Of a stretch of 64,000 nucleotides of DNA, positions 24,076-37,551 are shown in pieces. The stretch comes from Gnetum montanum (Eukaryota; Streptophyta; Gnetopsida; Gnetales; Gnetaceae). The DNA lies in assembly GCA_015680685.1 (NCBI GenBank), contig MNCI01026525.1, forward strand, positions 535,627-599,626, in the 5' to 3' direction. Position 1 is the first letter of the stretch. Every line of letters begins with the position of its first letter. Made by a program: the position numbers and the translations under genes. The notes under the pieces are model-generated. The model was not told the origin of the DNA. It did no database searches and worked only from the letters and a program-made list of their open reading frames with translations.

Positions 24076-25335
24076 TGAAGAGTCAACCTCATTTCTACAT
24101 GACATAGAGAAGATAACTATAGTTATTGATAGATTTTTACTTCATAGTTCAGTGTAATCTAGACAAAAAGAACAAAGTGGTAAACACACCATCTTGGATA
24201 TTTGGAAAACTTTATAGCCTTACTATCTTACCTAACCTAAGAAGAGATTAAATCTCAATAATCCTCAAACCCATATTCTCAAGAGAAAGTTACATCTCTC
24301 TTAAGATATGATTAGCAATTTTCGATGTATAGGTTATGCTTAATGAGATTCAAAGACAAAGTGTATGTTCCAAAGATAGTACATTAGAAGCTATTATAGG
24401 AGGCACACTTAAGTGTCAACTACAAACATGCAATGATAAGATGTGCTAGAATATTAAGAAGCACTACTAGTGGCCTAATGTGAAGAAGGATGTGGATGAT
24501 TTCATGGCTTAGCAATTATTTTGTTAACATATGAAAGTAACAAATTAGAGATTTGGTGGATATCTTCACCCTCACAACATTCCAAAGTAAAAGTGAAAAG
24601 CCATTGTCTTAGATTTCATCATCAAGTTACCTTGTGCTAGAAGTGAAAAGGATTCCATCATCATAATCATAGACCTTTTGGCTAAATCTTCTTATTTTTT
24701 AGCTACAAAAACATTAGTCAATTTTGAGATATAGTCTAGTTAATTTTTTTAAAAAAATGTTTTCAAACTTCATTATGTTCTAGTTAAGATTATTTTAGAC
24801 AAAGATGTAAAGTATAGTTCGAAATTTTAGTAAGATTTTTAAAAGAGTTTGGAAACTAAGTTAAATCTCAATTTAGCTTATCATTTATAGACATATGGTT
24901 TGATAAGAAAAATTAATCTAATTTTAGAAGACATGCCTAGAACTTATGCTTTGGATTATGAAGAGAATTAGGATAGAGTTACACCTTTGGCATAATTGGA
25001 ATAATTTGGGTAATAGTTACCAAGCTAGTTAAAAGAAATAACATATGAAGTGTTATATGATAGACCATATCATACAATGTTATGGTATTATATCTTGAAA
25101 CATCAACAAAAGATCAACATAAATATTATAGAAGAAACTATAGAACATATTAAGTTATTGAAAGAAAAATTAAGAATAACTTAAAACAGATTCATAAAGT
25201 ATGCTAATAATGAAAGAAAATCATTATATTTTAGGATAGGTGATCAATTTTTTCTTAATGCTTATTCTTTAATGAAAATCATAAGATTTGGTAAAATAGA
25301 AAAATTAGCACCATGAGACATTTAATCCTTTATAG
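24076..25335 (+). pseudogene. Chromovirus RNase H tail and integrase
   Basis: Zinc-binding region with LEAIIGGTLK and KKHY*WPNVKKDVDDFMA, then RFGGYLHPHNIPK, and the core LPCARSEKDSIIIIIDLLAKS, LVKIILDKDVKYSSKF, and LEDMPRTYALDYEEN*DR. After it, EVLYDRPYH and FRIGDQFFL are the C-terminal segments. The catalytic Asp positions in IIID and LDKD persist; the domain is broken by stops. A chromodomain is not found after it. Confidence 0.82.
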
Positions 25336-28300
25336 CACTATAACATCCTTGTAACCATTCTACATTCAAAATGTGTTACATAGAGATCAATACTAAATGA
25401 GATGATAGAAACAAAAATACTAGAGAGACATGGATGTAAATACACATGCAAAAGAATATAGGTATGGAAAATCTACTATCCAAATAGAAAATATAAATGT
25501 TAAGAAATAAATTCTTAAAGAATAATATAGCATGCATAAAATAATCAAGGTACATGACACAATTCATATGATATTCACATAGAGCCAACATCCATAGAAA
25601 TTGGTGCGAAGAATTAATATAATAAAGCAAATAAGCTTTTAATTATAAAACATCAAGAATCGTCTAGCTATGCTAGTGAGCCTTCAACTCATTCTTTATC
25701 ACCTTCATCATTCAACTTGAATACAAAAATCATGAAATAGAAAATACATGCACTAGCAATGTATAAACATAACATGTCAATATGCAAATATATGTGACAT
25801 CTATTCATAAATACTAATCAAAGATAGCACTAGCTATAAGATCAAGACTAAGAAAATACCACCTCATAAAAAAAGTTCAAAGCCATCAAAATCAAATCTA
25901 CTAGCAATAGTACAACATCCCTCCATCCACAACCACCAACAAAAATTTTGAAACTAGCATGCATCATCACTCAATGTTAATATGTGAATCAAGTTGTCAT
26001 GTGTACCCATATAAAGTCAAACATGACACCCAAGGGATTTTCATTATTAATCTCAACTAGATCCAATGCCATTACATAATCCACCATCCATAATAATACA
26101 AATGCTAGAGGTATTACAAGATGTATGAAGAAACTCTTTTACTTAGCATGGATCTTATGGCAAGAGTCTTATTAATGCATCACAATGGAAATCAATAAAA
26201 TCACCCTAGGGTATCCATCATCAACTTGTCCACATATCTTGGAGCTCACTCCAAAGACAATTAATCATCCATACATGACATTACCACAAAATACATTATA
26301 TTAGTACAATCATTGTAAGGAAAATATAAAACCTATACCTACATAATACCACCATGTATAGCCAATAAAAAAGTATAAAATTATCATAAGAAACCTCCTT
26401 TAAGTAACCAAAATTCTTAGTTGCATAATCCAAACATATTCTAGTCTCATACAACATTGAACATAAACACATAATACATTCAATTGTAATCTTAATACTA
26501 CTTCATCCTAACTAGTAAAATCTAGTGCTTATTCTATCGTGATCCTAATGCAATATGACTATGATTACACATAGGATTTTTAACTACATTTCAACCTAAT
26601 AATGAGTGCATTGTGAGCCTTCATTTTATGTCATGACCTGACCATGCCCCTAGTGCTAGAAACTATGACTTGTCAAGTCATAATAGAAAATATATCACAA
26701 ACTATTTGTAAGAAATAAAATCTATTTTAACCTTTTCATGATCCATGTCAAGTTTGGAATAACTGTCATGATCTCGATCTTAACCCACCATGATTCACAT
26801 ATGATGCCATCAAATCATCAAGACTTAATCATAACCCATAATGTGTAACACCTTAAGCAACCCACCCAATTAAAGCTATAGATAATCCCAATTAATAAGG
26901 ACTAACGAATAACATAATAGATAATAGAAATCACATCATACTGAACATCATAATGAAAGAAAATGTTATACCAAACTAAAACATAAAGGATAACAATACA
27001 TCATGTTAAAGACATAAGACATATGCAGAAAACATTTATTGAATCATAACCAACTGTTATATAAAAATAGTCTCAAGCAATCATCCACTAGTCCATTTGA
27101 GCACAAGGAGCATAAATTAAATCTTTCATATTGATAAATTCTAAGCTAAGAAAAGGAAATATGAGAAAGATATACAATATATATAATAGTAATACCAACT
27201 AAATATAGCTCAATGACTATCAAATTTAAAATTACATGTAAAGATATCCATATCCCTATTTAACATATATAATAGTAAAACTATGTATAAGGAATTCATG
27301 CCTTCATTCTCTCACTTAATTATATTACCCTTTAGTATTTTTAGCTCCTCCTACATAAAAGATAATTATAGTAAATTAAGTGGTGAGTCTTCATGGTTTC
27401 ATTGATAGATGTCTAATAGACTTTACACTAGAGGAAAGGGTTGGAGGTAAAAATAACCTACATCATTATTAATCCATGACCAATCCAAACACCCTTATAC
27501 ATTAATAAGCATTAATAAAAACTTATAATCTAGCATATCTGTTCATAGTTCTAACATGCACTAAGTGATGTGTCATATCCAAGTAGACCATACCATGACT
27601 AATCAAGAATCACATTATATTTAGACCTTTATATGAGTAAGCATAGCATAACTACAAAAATACCATAACACATGTCAATGTCCAATCATACCAGTTTATG
27701 CCTTAAAATGTATCAAAGTTGTGTTAAATTAACTCATATAGAAACCTATATCCAAGCAACTTATGCTTAATTTATCTGGCAACTAGTATCCCAAGCCATG
27801 CTTATCCCTTAACTCTTGTGATACCTAACACATCTGTACTTTCATTACTCTTTATTATTACTTCTAATGCTAGTGCATGTCATCATACAAAGGAATTATT
27901 CTTCTAATGAATAGATCCAAGTAAAACCTATAGCTCTCCTAGATTCCATATTAGCCATAGGATCCTACCTATGCTTTACCACTCCTAGGATGAGGCCTCA
28001 TATAGGAGCTTTACTAATGCATCCTAGTAGAGCTCATTCTCTTGCAACTTTAGGATGCCTAACTGCTCATTGGTCCACTCCCTTATATCAACTTCACCCA
28101 CCACATGGTCACAAGAAATACTTGCTACATGCACCATTCAATATCTTATGTCATTCTCACAATCACAAGTAACCTCTTCTACATGTGTCATCTTATAAAA
28201 CCTAATAAATCAATGATCATAAGGAATCCATGCTTTGTGCATCATTCATGAATCTCTATTGAGTTTAACTTGCTAAAGTCATAACAACTAGTGCATTAAT

Positions 28301-29555
28301 GCACACATGCCACAATGCATAAATACATAATAAATTCTAATTCCATGCATACTATCCCTATTGATCTAAGCACTCCATGCTACAAGTTCCATATCACATA
28401 ATTAATAGCATGCATTTTCAATTATCTAGAACTCATTTCCATTAGTCAATACAAGGCTTGTTAAGTTTTAGTGATGCTTAGATCACCATGTATAGGATAA
28501 TAAAAATAATTCAATGAGTATTAAAAACCCAAAATATAAATATAAACTATGAGTTATAAAGTAACCATGATGTTATATACTTGAACTATAAATAGGAGCA
28601 AATAGAGAAAGAGAAGATATAAAACATATGAGTATATTATGCTATATAATTCTACATTAAACATAGAGAAAGATTAAATCAATTATTTATAAAGTTTAAA
28701 TAGAACATTTGTGACAAAATAATGAACAAAAATGACCAATAATTAATATTAGTTAGAAAACCAAACTATAATTAATAAACTATAACAAACAAATACCATT
28801 ATACATTAACACCATGATGGTGTATACTAACAATTCACAATGTTACAAAATATAGACATAAACTAATATGTTAATATTTCTGGAAAAAATCAAATATTTA
28901 ACAATGTTGGCATTTCATCTCATGCTCATCCTACATTACTCCCTAAAGTCTACTACATCAAATCAAACCACCATGACTATTGGACCAAAACTCATAGCTC
29001 TTCACTATTTGTTAATAGCAAGCTAACCATGATTCATAGTGGTGTTGTGACCTCATCAATAAGCTAGTCACAACCTAGTGCAACTCATCATAAGAATCCA
29101 AAATAAAAACAAAAAATGCTAAATACCCATTACAATCCTACCATACATCAATCACCACTTGTACCTACCCATTCTTACTAACATGACTACATTGCAAAGA
29201 TAATACTATCCTTATGCCACAAAAACTCATAGAAGTCTCATACACTATTTTATATTAATGTTAATTTAGTTTCACTCAATATAATTGTTATGTTATTTTT
29301 CATAACCAGTAAAAGCATGTACACTATTTAAGCATAGCATAGTAGGTAGGATTTGAATGCAAGGGTTATTGTTAGAATAAAAATATTTTTCTCTCTCTTA
29401 TTCCTTTGCACCTATATCAAGGATGCGTGCTATTTTATCTATCTTTTATTAACATCATTTACTAGTTTCTAATAAGTTACAATTCTATTTTTCTGTTATT
29501 TTTTTCTATCCTAAGCCTAGGCTAGGATATGGTGGATAGGAAATATCCTTGTTTT
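25336..29555. other. Unassigned AT-rich sequence
   Basis: Long stretch without recognised domain. It is rich in CATCA, ACCAT and ATGCAT words and A-rich runs, as in decayed LTRs. The chromovirus 3' LTR may lie here, but I could not align it to 8715-9205. Confidence 0.35.
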
Positions 29556-29559
29556 CAAC

Positions 29560-30070
29560 TTGTACTATCTAAGAGTATTTACTTACCTAATTTTAGAAGT
29601 ATAAATTAAATTAGGAAGAAAAATAAGAATGAGATAATGATCAAGAAAATTCATGATCTTCATCTCCTTCTACAAATCAATAAATGTAGTCATAATTTCA
29701 CCATAATGGGAATATGATAAAACAACCATGCTTTGGATGGCAAGATTTGATTTTGATTCTCAAACTCTTCCTTTAGATTAAGTCTAGTAAATTTGTAACT
29801 TTGAAGGTTTTGATTGATCATTAACAACTATAACAACATAGTTGGTAAACTAAAGCTCTTGATGATTATCCTCTAGTCCTAAATTTGAGTATTTAACTTT
29901 TCTATTAATGATTTGATATATGCAAAATATGCATTAACTAATGGAATAGTATAATGAATTAACTAGAACATCTTTCATAAAATCTAGTTCCTCATTTAAA
30001 TGATTCTCCACATGCTCAGACTTCAAGAATTGGTATAAACTTTAAAGTTCAAATATCATAATTTTGATAG
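29560..30070 (-). pseudogene. CCR4-type nuclease gene fragment, copy 2
   Basis: Plus-strand sequence here aligns, in the same orientation, with about 34000-34560 across both the coding end and adjacent non-coding DNA. On the minus strand it reads ILPSKAWLFYHIPIMVKL, corresponding to the family's C-terminal LPS..WPSDHIPL motif. Upstream residues corresponding to the TLDYIW region are largely lost. It is more decayed than the 34 kb copy. The two copies are direct repeats about 4.45 kb apart. Confidence 0.6.
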
Positions 30071-31440
30071 AATCTATGGATATTAATAATTATGTGAATA
30101 TAAAGCCCATGATGAGCATGTTAGGTGTTCCCCAATATCGGGCTATTGTACATATAGGCACATTATAAGTTATAATCTTCAAACTTATTATTAAATATTT
30201 TCTTGCCCTATTGTTCATCACTAATGAATGGTCATCAATTGACTATGTTGATGTAGTAGCATCAACATAGGGTTTCTTATGTTCACATATTAATATTGAT
30301 ATAGAGGTGATAAATTTATATACAAATGCACATACCAATTGCATTTATGACACATTTTGAACCATAGTTTATCTGAACTCTTATAGTTTTTTTTATAGAA
30401 GTTGGAATTTATCAACGAGTGCCCATAATATGATGTGAAGTAGTTTTTAGAAATCTTTATTCAAGTGCTTTGTACCTACACATAATACATGATAGTGATA
30501 AAGATCAAGATTAGTTTATTCCATTGTAGTATTTTAACATAGCATAGAATTTATCTTAATAAAATTAATTTATAATGCATATTAGCTTAATATTTACTTT
30601 TCTTGGCACATTAATGAATTGGAAAAATGAGTGTGATCATTTTCAAGCATAAATATGTATTCACCTAGAAATACTAGTAACACTATTAATTCATTTTGCC
30701 CAGTAGCATAATGCTTGGTAGTCACATGAATGGGTACATACGTTTAGGACATGTATGAAAAACTAAGATTTAGACACTCATCGCCCTTTGGCTACACTAG
30801 GATTTATCCTTACACTTAGCTTAAATATTTTATATTTTTAATATTCTAATATTCTAATATTATCTTATTATGGCTTTTTTAATTTTAAGATTATATGTCT
30901 CAATTACACTTAATCATATATACAAGGGCCATATGAGTATACTTTGGAAGAAAGCTATCTATTTTTCATACTACTCTAGTCAATGAGTTATCATATATCA
31001 TTGATGTCTAGTTGCATATGCTTGTGATTTATACTATTAGGCATTAGGACTACTTGTCACTCATCATTGATGTCATTAATGGGGACTAGTGATAGTGATT
31101 TAGATAATAATAATTATACATGAAAATTATTAAAAATTGAATGATTTATCAGTTAAAAATATATTATTTTATTTATATACAGATAAAAATTATAAATTTC
31201 TTCTTCTCACAAGGCTATTTTTTTGCCTATTTTTAATTCTACAAAGGAACATGATAGAACCATTAAAAATAAGCATGATATACCATATTAACTCAAAGTT
31301 ATTTACCAACAACTAGATCCATACTATCTAGAATTCACCTACTAAGAATTGCTTTTTTATTATTTTACATACTAGGCAAGGGTTAACATTGCAAAACATC
31401 ATCTAGTTATACCTATAATATGTATATTCATAAATGGATA
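30071..31440. other. Unassigned AT-rich sequence
   Basis: No recognised gene, LTR or repeat on either strand. Confidence 0.35.
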
Positions 31441-33620
31441 CATTGGATTCAAAATTATGAACTTCCTCTATGGGACTAATATCTTCGATTGGGGAAGTAT
31501 TAAGTACAATTAACTATTTGTTATCTTTATCTATAGTTAAGGCTTCAAATAACTCTAACACAAGAAGAGCTTTTGAAATATCATCTTCAAGCTTCTTTAT
31601 CTCATATTCAAGTCTTGTCATGTTTTTTTCTTTATTGGATTATTACTTACAAAGATCTATTGCTAAATTCTCTTTGCCACTTAATTTCTTCATCAGATTT
31701 TCTATAATGGTTTCTACTACATCCATTCTTTGCATGGCTTCTTTTAGCTACATCTAAAGTGTCCTTACATCAAATATAAGAACTTCATTAGTTACACAGA
31801 GGTCCTTATTGTCCTACTTAAGTCTATAATTCTTACACTTAAGATCTTGTAATTGAATTTTTATCATCTCCTCCTCATTCATCTATTCTCCTCAATCATC
31901 TATTCTTCTAATGTTGATACTGCTACTAGTGCTAATGCTTTTGTAAGCCTACTCTTCTTAACTTGATCAAGTTCCTAAAGTTTAGAAAATATATTTCTTA
32001 TACTTGGTCATATCATTTAGGAATCATTTGTACATAGAATTGAGGCTCGTGTGCTTCATAATCTTCATCTCATATTACTCACTTCATTTCTTCTTTTCAT
32101 TCTCAAGCACTAATAAATTCTTAATTATCTATCTGACCTACTTTTCTAGACTGCCTACATGTTCTCTTTGTGCTACATAATGTAGGTTTAATTTCACATA
32201 AATATACACTACTTTAACTAATTCATGATCAATTAGCACATTTGAATTATAATTTGCAAGCTAAGAGCAAGCTCCTTAATAGGTGCATCTAGATCCTTTT
32301 TCTATACCTTTAAAACATTCTCCCAAAAATTCAAGATTCTTATATTATTCATAAGCATAGGGAATTTTAACAAAAGATAAATAATTTTTCACCCCCAATT
32401 ATTGAAAACCTTCTACTACCAATAGATCTAAATAGGCTCTTAACAGATGTGTATTCTTCAACATATGAGGAATACGATGATTATTGTTTAAATCATCATC
32501 TATTAGAACATTGCTTTACTAAATTCATCATCATTGATCATCAACATATAGTTGGATGGAGGCATAAAAATAAGTCATTACCTTTTCCAACTTCTTCTTG
32601 ATGTAAGAGAGAAATTGATTTATGAAAGTTCCACTTCCCTCATCTTCTTATTGTTATTTCTCCTTTCTTTACCCTTGTTCAACTTTCTTGTTAAAGTTCT
32701 TGGCTTCTTTACATGCATCTTTTCCTATTGTGTTATCACTCCTAATTTCTCATATCTTTCTAAAACTCTAAACTACTATGCAAGAAACAAAAGTAATGAT
32801 AAAATTCTTATGCTCTTGCATATTCTTTTTCATATTCAAGTTAATCACTTTGATCTTAATTAGCAAGATTGGAATCTTCATGCATATAAGAGAACCAAGG
32901 GGATTTTTTAGAATAGAGGCTTTCTAAACAATGAATATCATAAGACTTCTAAAAATAGAGTGACTAATTCTTCCATCATGTAGCTTGGTAAGAACTTGAT
33001 AAAAATTTTCAACAATAAAAAGAACCCAACTTGCTTGCATTCTCCAAGTCACAATATAATGTAGCATCTTTAGAAACACTCCACTAGAGTATTTATTATA
33101 ATCCACAATGTTAATATATGAATTATAAATTTTGACAACTATGCGAATGGGCTTATAAAGAGAATTTACCTTCACCAATGAATTAGAATTACTAGCTTTG
33201 AATGGTTACTGGGCCATGAAGGATAAAAGTAAACAACCCTTGTTTATAGAATGAGTATCTAAAAATTCCATTTAGAAATTTCTATTGTTTATTACCAAAA
33301 AAAATAACACCTTATTTGATGTGCACACAAAAAGACTTATCTCTTTAGAAAATCTCCATTCCTCCATTGGGGTAAATTTACAATCTTTTGAATAATAATA
33401 GGAACTTCTAGCTTGATGGCTATAGAAACATAATTAGAATTGATAAGATTTTATTTCTTCAATAATAATTTTCCTTGCACTAGATTGATCAATGATAACA
33501 TAAAATCCTCTTTCCCTTGCAAGGTTATCTTGAAATTGATCTACATTTTTCTTAAAGGTTTTTTTTTTCTCATCAAATTGTTCTTAGATTTATGAAATGC
33601 TCAAGAATGATTTTCCTACT
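31441..33620 (-). pseudogene. Unrecognised coding-like remnant between the two CCR4-like copies
   Basis: Minus-strand frames read unusually long for this window. One segment reads NLARERGFYVIIDQSSARK and goes on to a possible degenerate zinc knuckle CFYSHQARSSYYYSKDC. It is followed by 84 open codons at 32924-33178 (including NIVDYNKYSSGVF and LHYIVTWRMQASW). Further on, about 31500-31740 encodes a charged, helical stretch (RMDVVETIIENLMKKL, then RLEYEIKKLEDDISKALL) that would form a coiled coil. A gag-like protein is possible but I do not recognise the family, and the pieces may not belong to one gene. Confidence 0.35.
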
Positions 33621-33859
33621 TCCATGATTTTAGTAAATCCTAAATACTTCAAATTGAATAGAAACCTCTTATGCAAGTTTATCCCAAATTGTAGTGTGCC
33701 TCCTTTTAGAAATCATAATTAGTTTAATAATTCAATATCTAACAATATGTGATAATGCATTTATTCTTAGCATAAATTTTAGTCATTTTAAACATTAATG
33801 AATTGAGGTGGCAATGATCTTGGATTAAACTATTTATTATTATTTTCCTTTAGTACAAG

Positions 33860-34780
33860 TGCATTATTAATAATTTCTTACAAAATCATATCCTCTAATC
33901 ACCACTAATCACCAGTTCTACCCAAGGTCACAAAAAGTGTAACTCATATTTGGTTATCCAAGTGAAGCCAAGGCAAATCCTTTATTTCCAACCTCCATTA
34001 CCTTAGATATTTTACTTATCTAACTAAAATATAAATTAAAAAATAAATAAAATTATGAAAATCATAAATAAAAGTAAGATTAAGAACCTCCTAATCTTGG
34101 TAAACCTTATAAATTTATGGAAGTAGTTATAATTCTACCATAAGTGGTATATGATCAAATGGTCATGTTCAGAATGGCAAGACTTGATCTTGTTTCTTCT
34201 CAACTTGTTTTCTAGAAATTAACTCTAGTAACTGAGTAACTTGGAAGAATTAGACATTGTACCAAATATAATCTAAGGTTTCAATGAAATTTTTTTTAAT
34301 CCATCTTCATTAATCATGGTAGAGTAATTGGTAAGCTATGCTTCTTCATGAGAACTATCCATTAATAGCATTTGTTCTTGAATTTTGGGATCTAATTTAT
34401 CTATTGAAGATTTGAAGTATGATGAATATGGACTAGCCAGTGGAATTCTATGTTGAATTTTTGGAAATATATTCTTCAAATTTGATTCATCTTCCAAGGA
34501 ATCTTTTATACATCCATATTTTAAGAATTGATAAACACTATTTCCAACTTCTGCATTAAATTCTCCACAAAGGACAATTAGAACTTGATCATTATGTCTC
34601 ATGAATAATTTACTCTTTAAATTTTCCTTTTTTTGCTTAATCAAGCATGCACCTTGGCACAATTTGGCATGTGAACATGTTGATTTGGCAATCAAGTGTA
34701 TGTTAAACATGCATACATATCTTTCTTATAACTGGATTTTTAGTATCACTTGCAAAGCAATGTGACTTTTCTGGAACCTT
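33860..34780 (-). pseudogene. CCR4-type nuclease gene fragment, best-preserved copy
   Basis: Members remove poly(A) tails or related RNA ends with a Mg-dependent endonuclease/exonuclease/phosphatase fold. The 124-codon stretch 34336-34710 holds NIHLIAKSTCSHAKLCQG (the N-T-H-L strand), then IVLCGEFNAEVGNSVYQFL, equal to the canonical V.CGDFNS.P.S.VYQFL catalytic block with Asp changed to Glu. Beyond it, in the next frame, come TLDYIWYNV and FDHIPLMVEL, the remaining hallmarks (canonical SDHIPL). The following 33860-34130 resembles intron or 3' flank and is shared, in reverse complement, with 7700-7990. Stops and shifts rule out function. A specific paralogue is not assignable. Confidence 0.72.
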
Positions 34781-35190
34781 GATCATTCTTTCTTCTTCAT
34801 GATTTGAAGGTCTAGAATTTTAAAAATAATATTTTCTAAATTCCATTCAAATCTTTATACTAATTCAAACTTGGCTTCTTTATAAAAGATCACACAACAA
34901 TCCTATCATATCAATTACACCATATTTATGGAGAAAATTTGTGAAATAAGATCTAAGAAATAAAATTTCTCAAATAGCTTCTTAAAGATGATTGAAAATG
35001 AGAGTTAAATTATTTATTTTAAGGGAAAATTTTATGAAATAATAATGGAGCAAGGTGTTAAAGGAAAGTGCTCTTTATATAGCTGTGTTCATTTTGAGGT
35101 TATAAGCATGGAATTAATAAAATCTTAGGAATGTGTTTTCAGCCTACATTATGAAGAAATTTTGGTTTTTCCATATGTAGAGGAGATTGT
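34781..35190. other. Spacer before the giant element
   Basis: AT-rich, nothing recognised. The five bases at 35186-35190 (ATTGT) do not match those after 56863 (AATAA). Confidence 0.35.
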
Positions 35191-36604
35191 TGCAATGGAA
35201 AATATTAGTCACTAGAAAAACCAAAATTGCTTAGTCACAAGTAGCCTCAACCTCGAATCCCCTAGGGGCTCTACAAGAAAAATGGAATTTAGGATGCCAT
35301 GGACAATCTAGTAGGTCACCTAGGAACTTAGGGGGATGCAAAACAAGGGTAACAAAACAAGAGGATGCATATCTGTAAAGTAATGCACTAAAAATATAAC
35401 AATTATCTCTAGAATTATACACAAAATGAAATCATAAAATTTTTTAAATAAACAAAGAATTAGTTCAAAGGGGTGTACAAATTTGGTGCCTAAGAGAAGG
35501 GGCAAAGGGGGGTTCACTTGGGCAAAGGTTTAGAGCCCATTGAAGCCACAATTATCTCCATGATCTGGTATCTCTAATACTACTAGTGCTATCAAACCTC
35601 CTTTTTCACCATGTTAGATATGCAATGTTGATTACTATTGGGGTTAGGAAAACATAAAGGATTGGGATGGACAAGGTGCACCACGCTAGGATTTGGGGAT
35701 ACCAAAGGGGTAACATTGACACCCAAAGTTCACAGATCCTAAGGGGGGTAATAGGTTGTTGGGGTTCCACACTGCTAGGAATAAAGAATCTATGTTTTTG
35801 CTAAGGAAGCAAGAGATCTTAGATGCCAAAATGCCAACGGTGTTAAAATGTAAAAGTATGGAACCTCAACATCGTGCCAAGGTTTGGTTTTTATAAGATT
35901 ATGGCCATGATTCAAGTTGTAAAATAGCTACAAATTGCTAACATGATTAGCTACAAGTTGGTTGTCAATGGCTGACATGATTGACTGCAAATTGGTTGCC
36001 AATGGCTGACATGATTGGCTACAAATTGGTTACCAAATTGCTAAAAATAAGCTGCCATGTTCAAGGAGAGTAAGTGAGATCCACCCCCATACATCCTAGT
36101 TGTCTAGACCCTCCACACTATCTAGTCCTCTTTCTCCTAGCTAGTTGATCCCCTTCCATTATGGGGAGAGCATCAACATTAAGAGAGGATGGATGGTCAA
36201 TGTTGGGGGGCCACCCATCTTTCCACACTAGGGGTAGGTGAGTTCTACCCCCCTTGCACTTCTCCATGCTAGCCTTGAAGTCTTCTAGCTAGCTTACCCT
36301 CCTACAAGGGGTGTGTTAGCATAGAGAAATGTGTACTCTTCATAAAACCCATCAAATTACCATTTTTTAGCATTCCAAAAGGCCCTTTTAACTCTGCCAA
36401 GCCCAAATATAGACACTAGGTGACTTTTTTCACTTGGGGAATGAGGCTTTAGTGACTTATGAAGAATTTTTCAACTTGAAAAGTATAAATATATGAGATT
36501 TCCCCTTTATAAATTACAACCTTCACATTTACAATAAAATATCTCTTTTTATTTCATGGGATGGGATTACAAAGGTTTTAGCATGAAAATTTAGTGGTGT
36601 TTCA
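35191..36604 (-). repeat. 3' LTR of the giant element
   Basis: Aligned along its length with 55445-56863. Both include a CCACACTA..GGGGGTAGGTGAGTTCTA segment and the AATTTGGTGCC region near the inner part. Slightly diverged copies, so an old element. Confidence 0.88.
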
Positions 36605-36618
36605 TTAGCCCCTCTTTA
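36605..36618 (-). promoter_or_regulatory. Polypurine tract of the giant element
   Basis: On the minus strand AAAGAGGGGCTAA lies directly before the LTR start TGAAACA. It fixes the orientation. Confidence 0.8.
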
Positions 36619-37551
36619 TTGGTATCTAGATGATTAACCCAAGAGGCATTGATAGAGAATACAAGACACCATTATAGGTCGAGCACTAATGTCCCCTTTC
36701 TACACTTCATCTAGACATGTCGAGCCATGTTGAAGAGTGCTTATGATGATGGGGATTAGACTATGATGGAGAAATGATAGTGGTAATTAGGGAGATGGTT
36801 AAAAAAGCTAATAATGCATTCCAAATATTACCATCATGGCTATAGCATGGTACTGACATATTTTAAAGTGTTGATTGCTCAGCAAATGCATTTGAGGAGC
36901 CAAGCACTTTTCTCCAAGAGTTTTTTTGGCCATTGAGCTTCAAGGCTTCTTTGATCATTTGGCTCCTTGGTAATTTTCTTCCCCTCCTTTTTTTATGGGA
37001 TGAAACCTTCATTAGGATTCATTACGAGGGTTGGTTTAACATAGTTTTCCCATCAAGTGAGTTGCATTACACCTAATGGACTTTAGAGTTATCCCATCAA
37101 ATGAGATGTGTTACACTCAATGGACTTAATGGCTTTTCCACTAAATGAATTATGTTACATTCAAGTGGACTTGAGGATGGAGCTTGTTGAGGACATATCA
37201 TATGGCTATAGTGCATGAATGACAAACATAGGCTAACATCATTGCTTAGGGTAGGGAAAGTTATAATCAGGCTATGAGGCTTGACTCAAGGAGTAGTGCC
37301 AAAGAGAGGGTAACTGTATAAGTACTCTTAACATAGTAGGATAAACTCACTAAATATTACACATCAAGGCCACATGGTGATTTGCTACCATACTAAATTA
37401 CACTCTTACAATAGTGTGGGCTTCATCCTACAAACACAACTCCAAGAGGACAAGAAAACCAAGCAAATAAAGAACTTTACAACATTACAATGCATATATA
37501 TAGGCTACATGAAGAATAAGAATAAGTCATTTAGGTCACCAACGTTGCCAG
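36619..37551 (-). other. 3' non-coding region of the giant element
   Basis: About 0.9 kb between the polypurine tract and the 29-bp array. No coding domain seen on either strand. Confidence 0.5.

Larger units (their letters stand above)
9206..25335 (+). mobile_element. Decayed chromovirus (Tekay/Del-like Ty3/gypsy), split by insertions
   Basis: Order along the plus strand is gag, protease, RT (first half), about 11.5 kb of foreign DNA from 11359 to about 22837, RT (second half), RNase H, a solo LTR, then integrase. The protein order and the motifs match chromoviruses of the Tekay/Del type. The chromodomain and 3' LTR are not seen: homology stops at about 25335, soon after the integrase GPY/F-like region. 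All frames carry many stops. The element is older than the solo LTR that interrupts it and probably older than the 4.7 kb element in its 5' LTR. Confidence 0.8.

Noticed and set aside
25376-25630. 84-codon hydrophobic minus-strand frame resembling membrane segments
   Set aside because: AT-rich DNA gives Phe/Ile/Leu/Tyr-rich chance frames; no start context, family or conservation visible.
35231-35517. Minus-strand frames starting MNPPLP in both LTRs (also 55485-55775)
   Set aside because: They lie inside the LTRs of the giant element and match each other because the LTRs match; no known protein.
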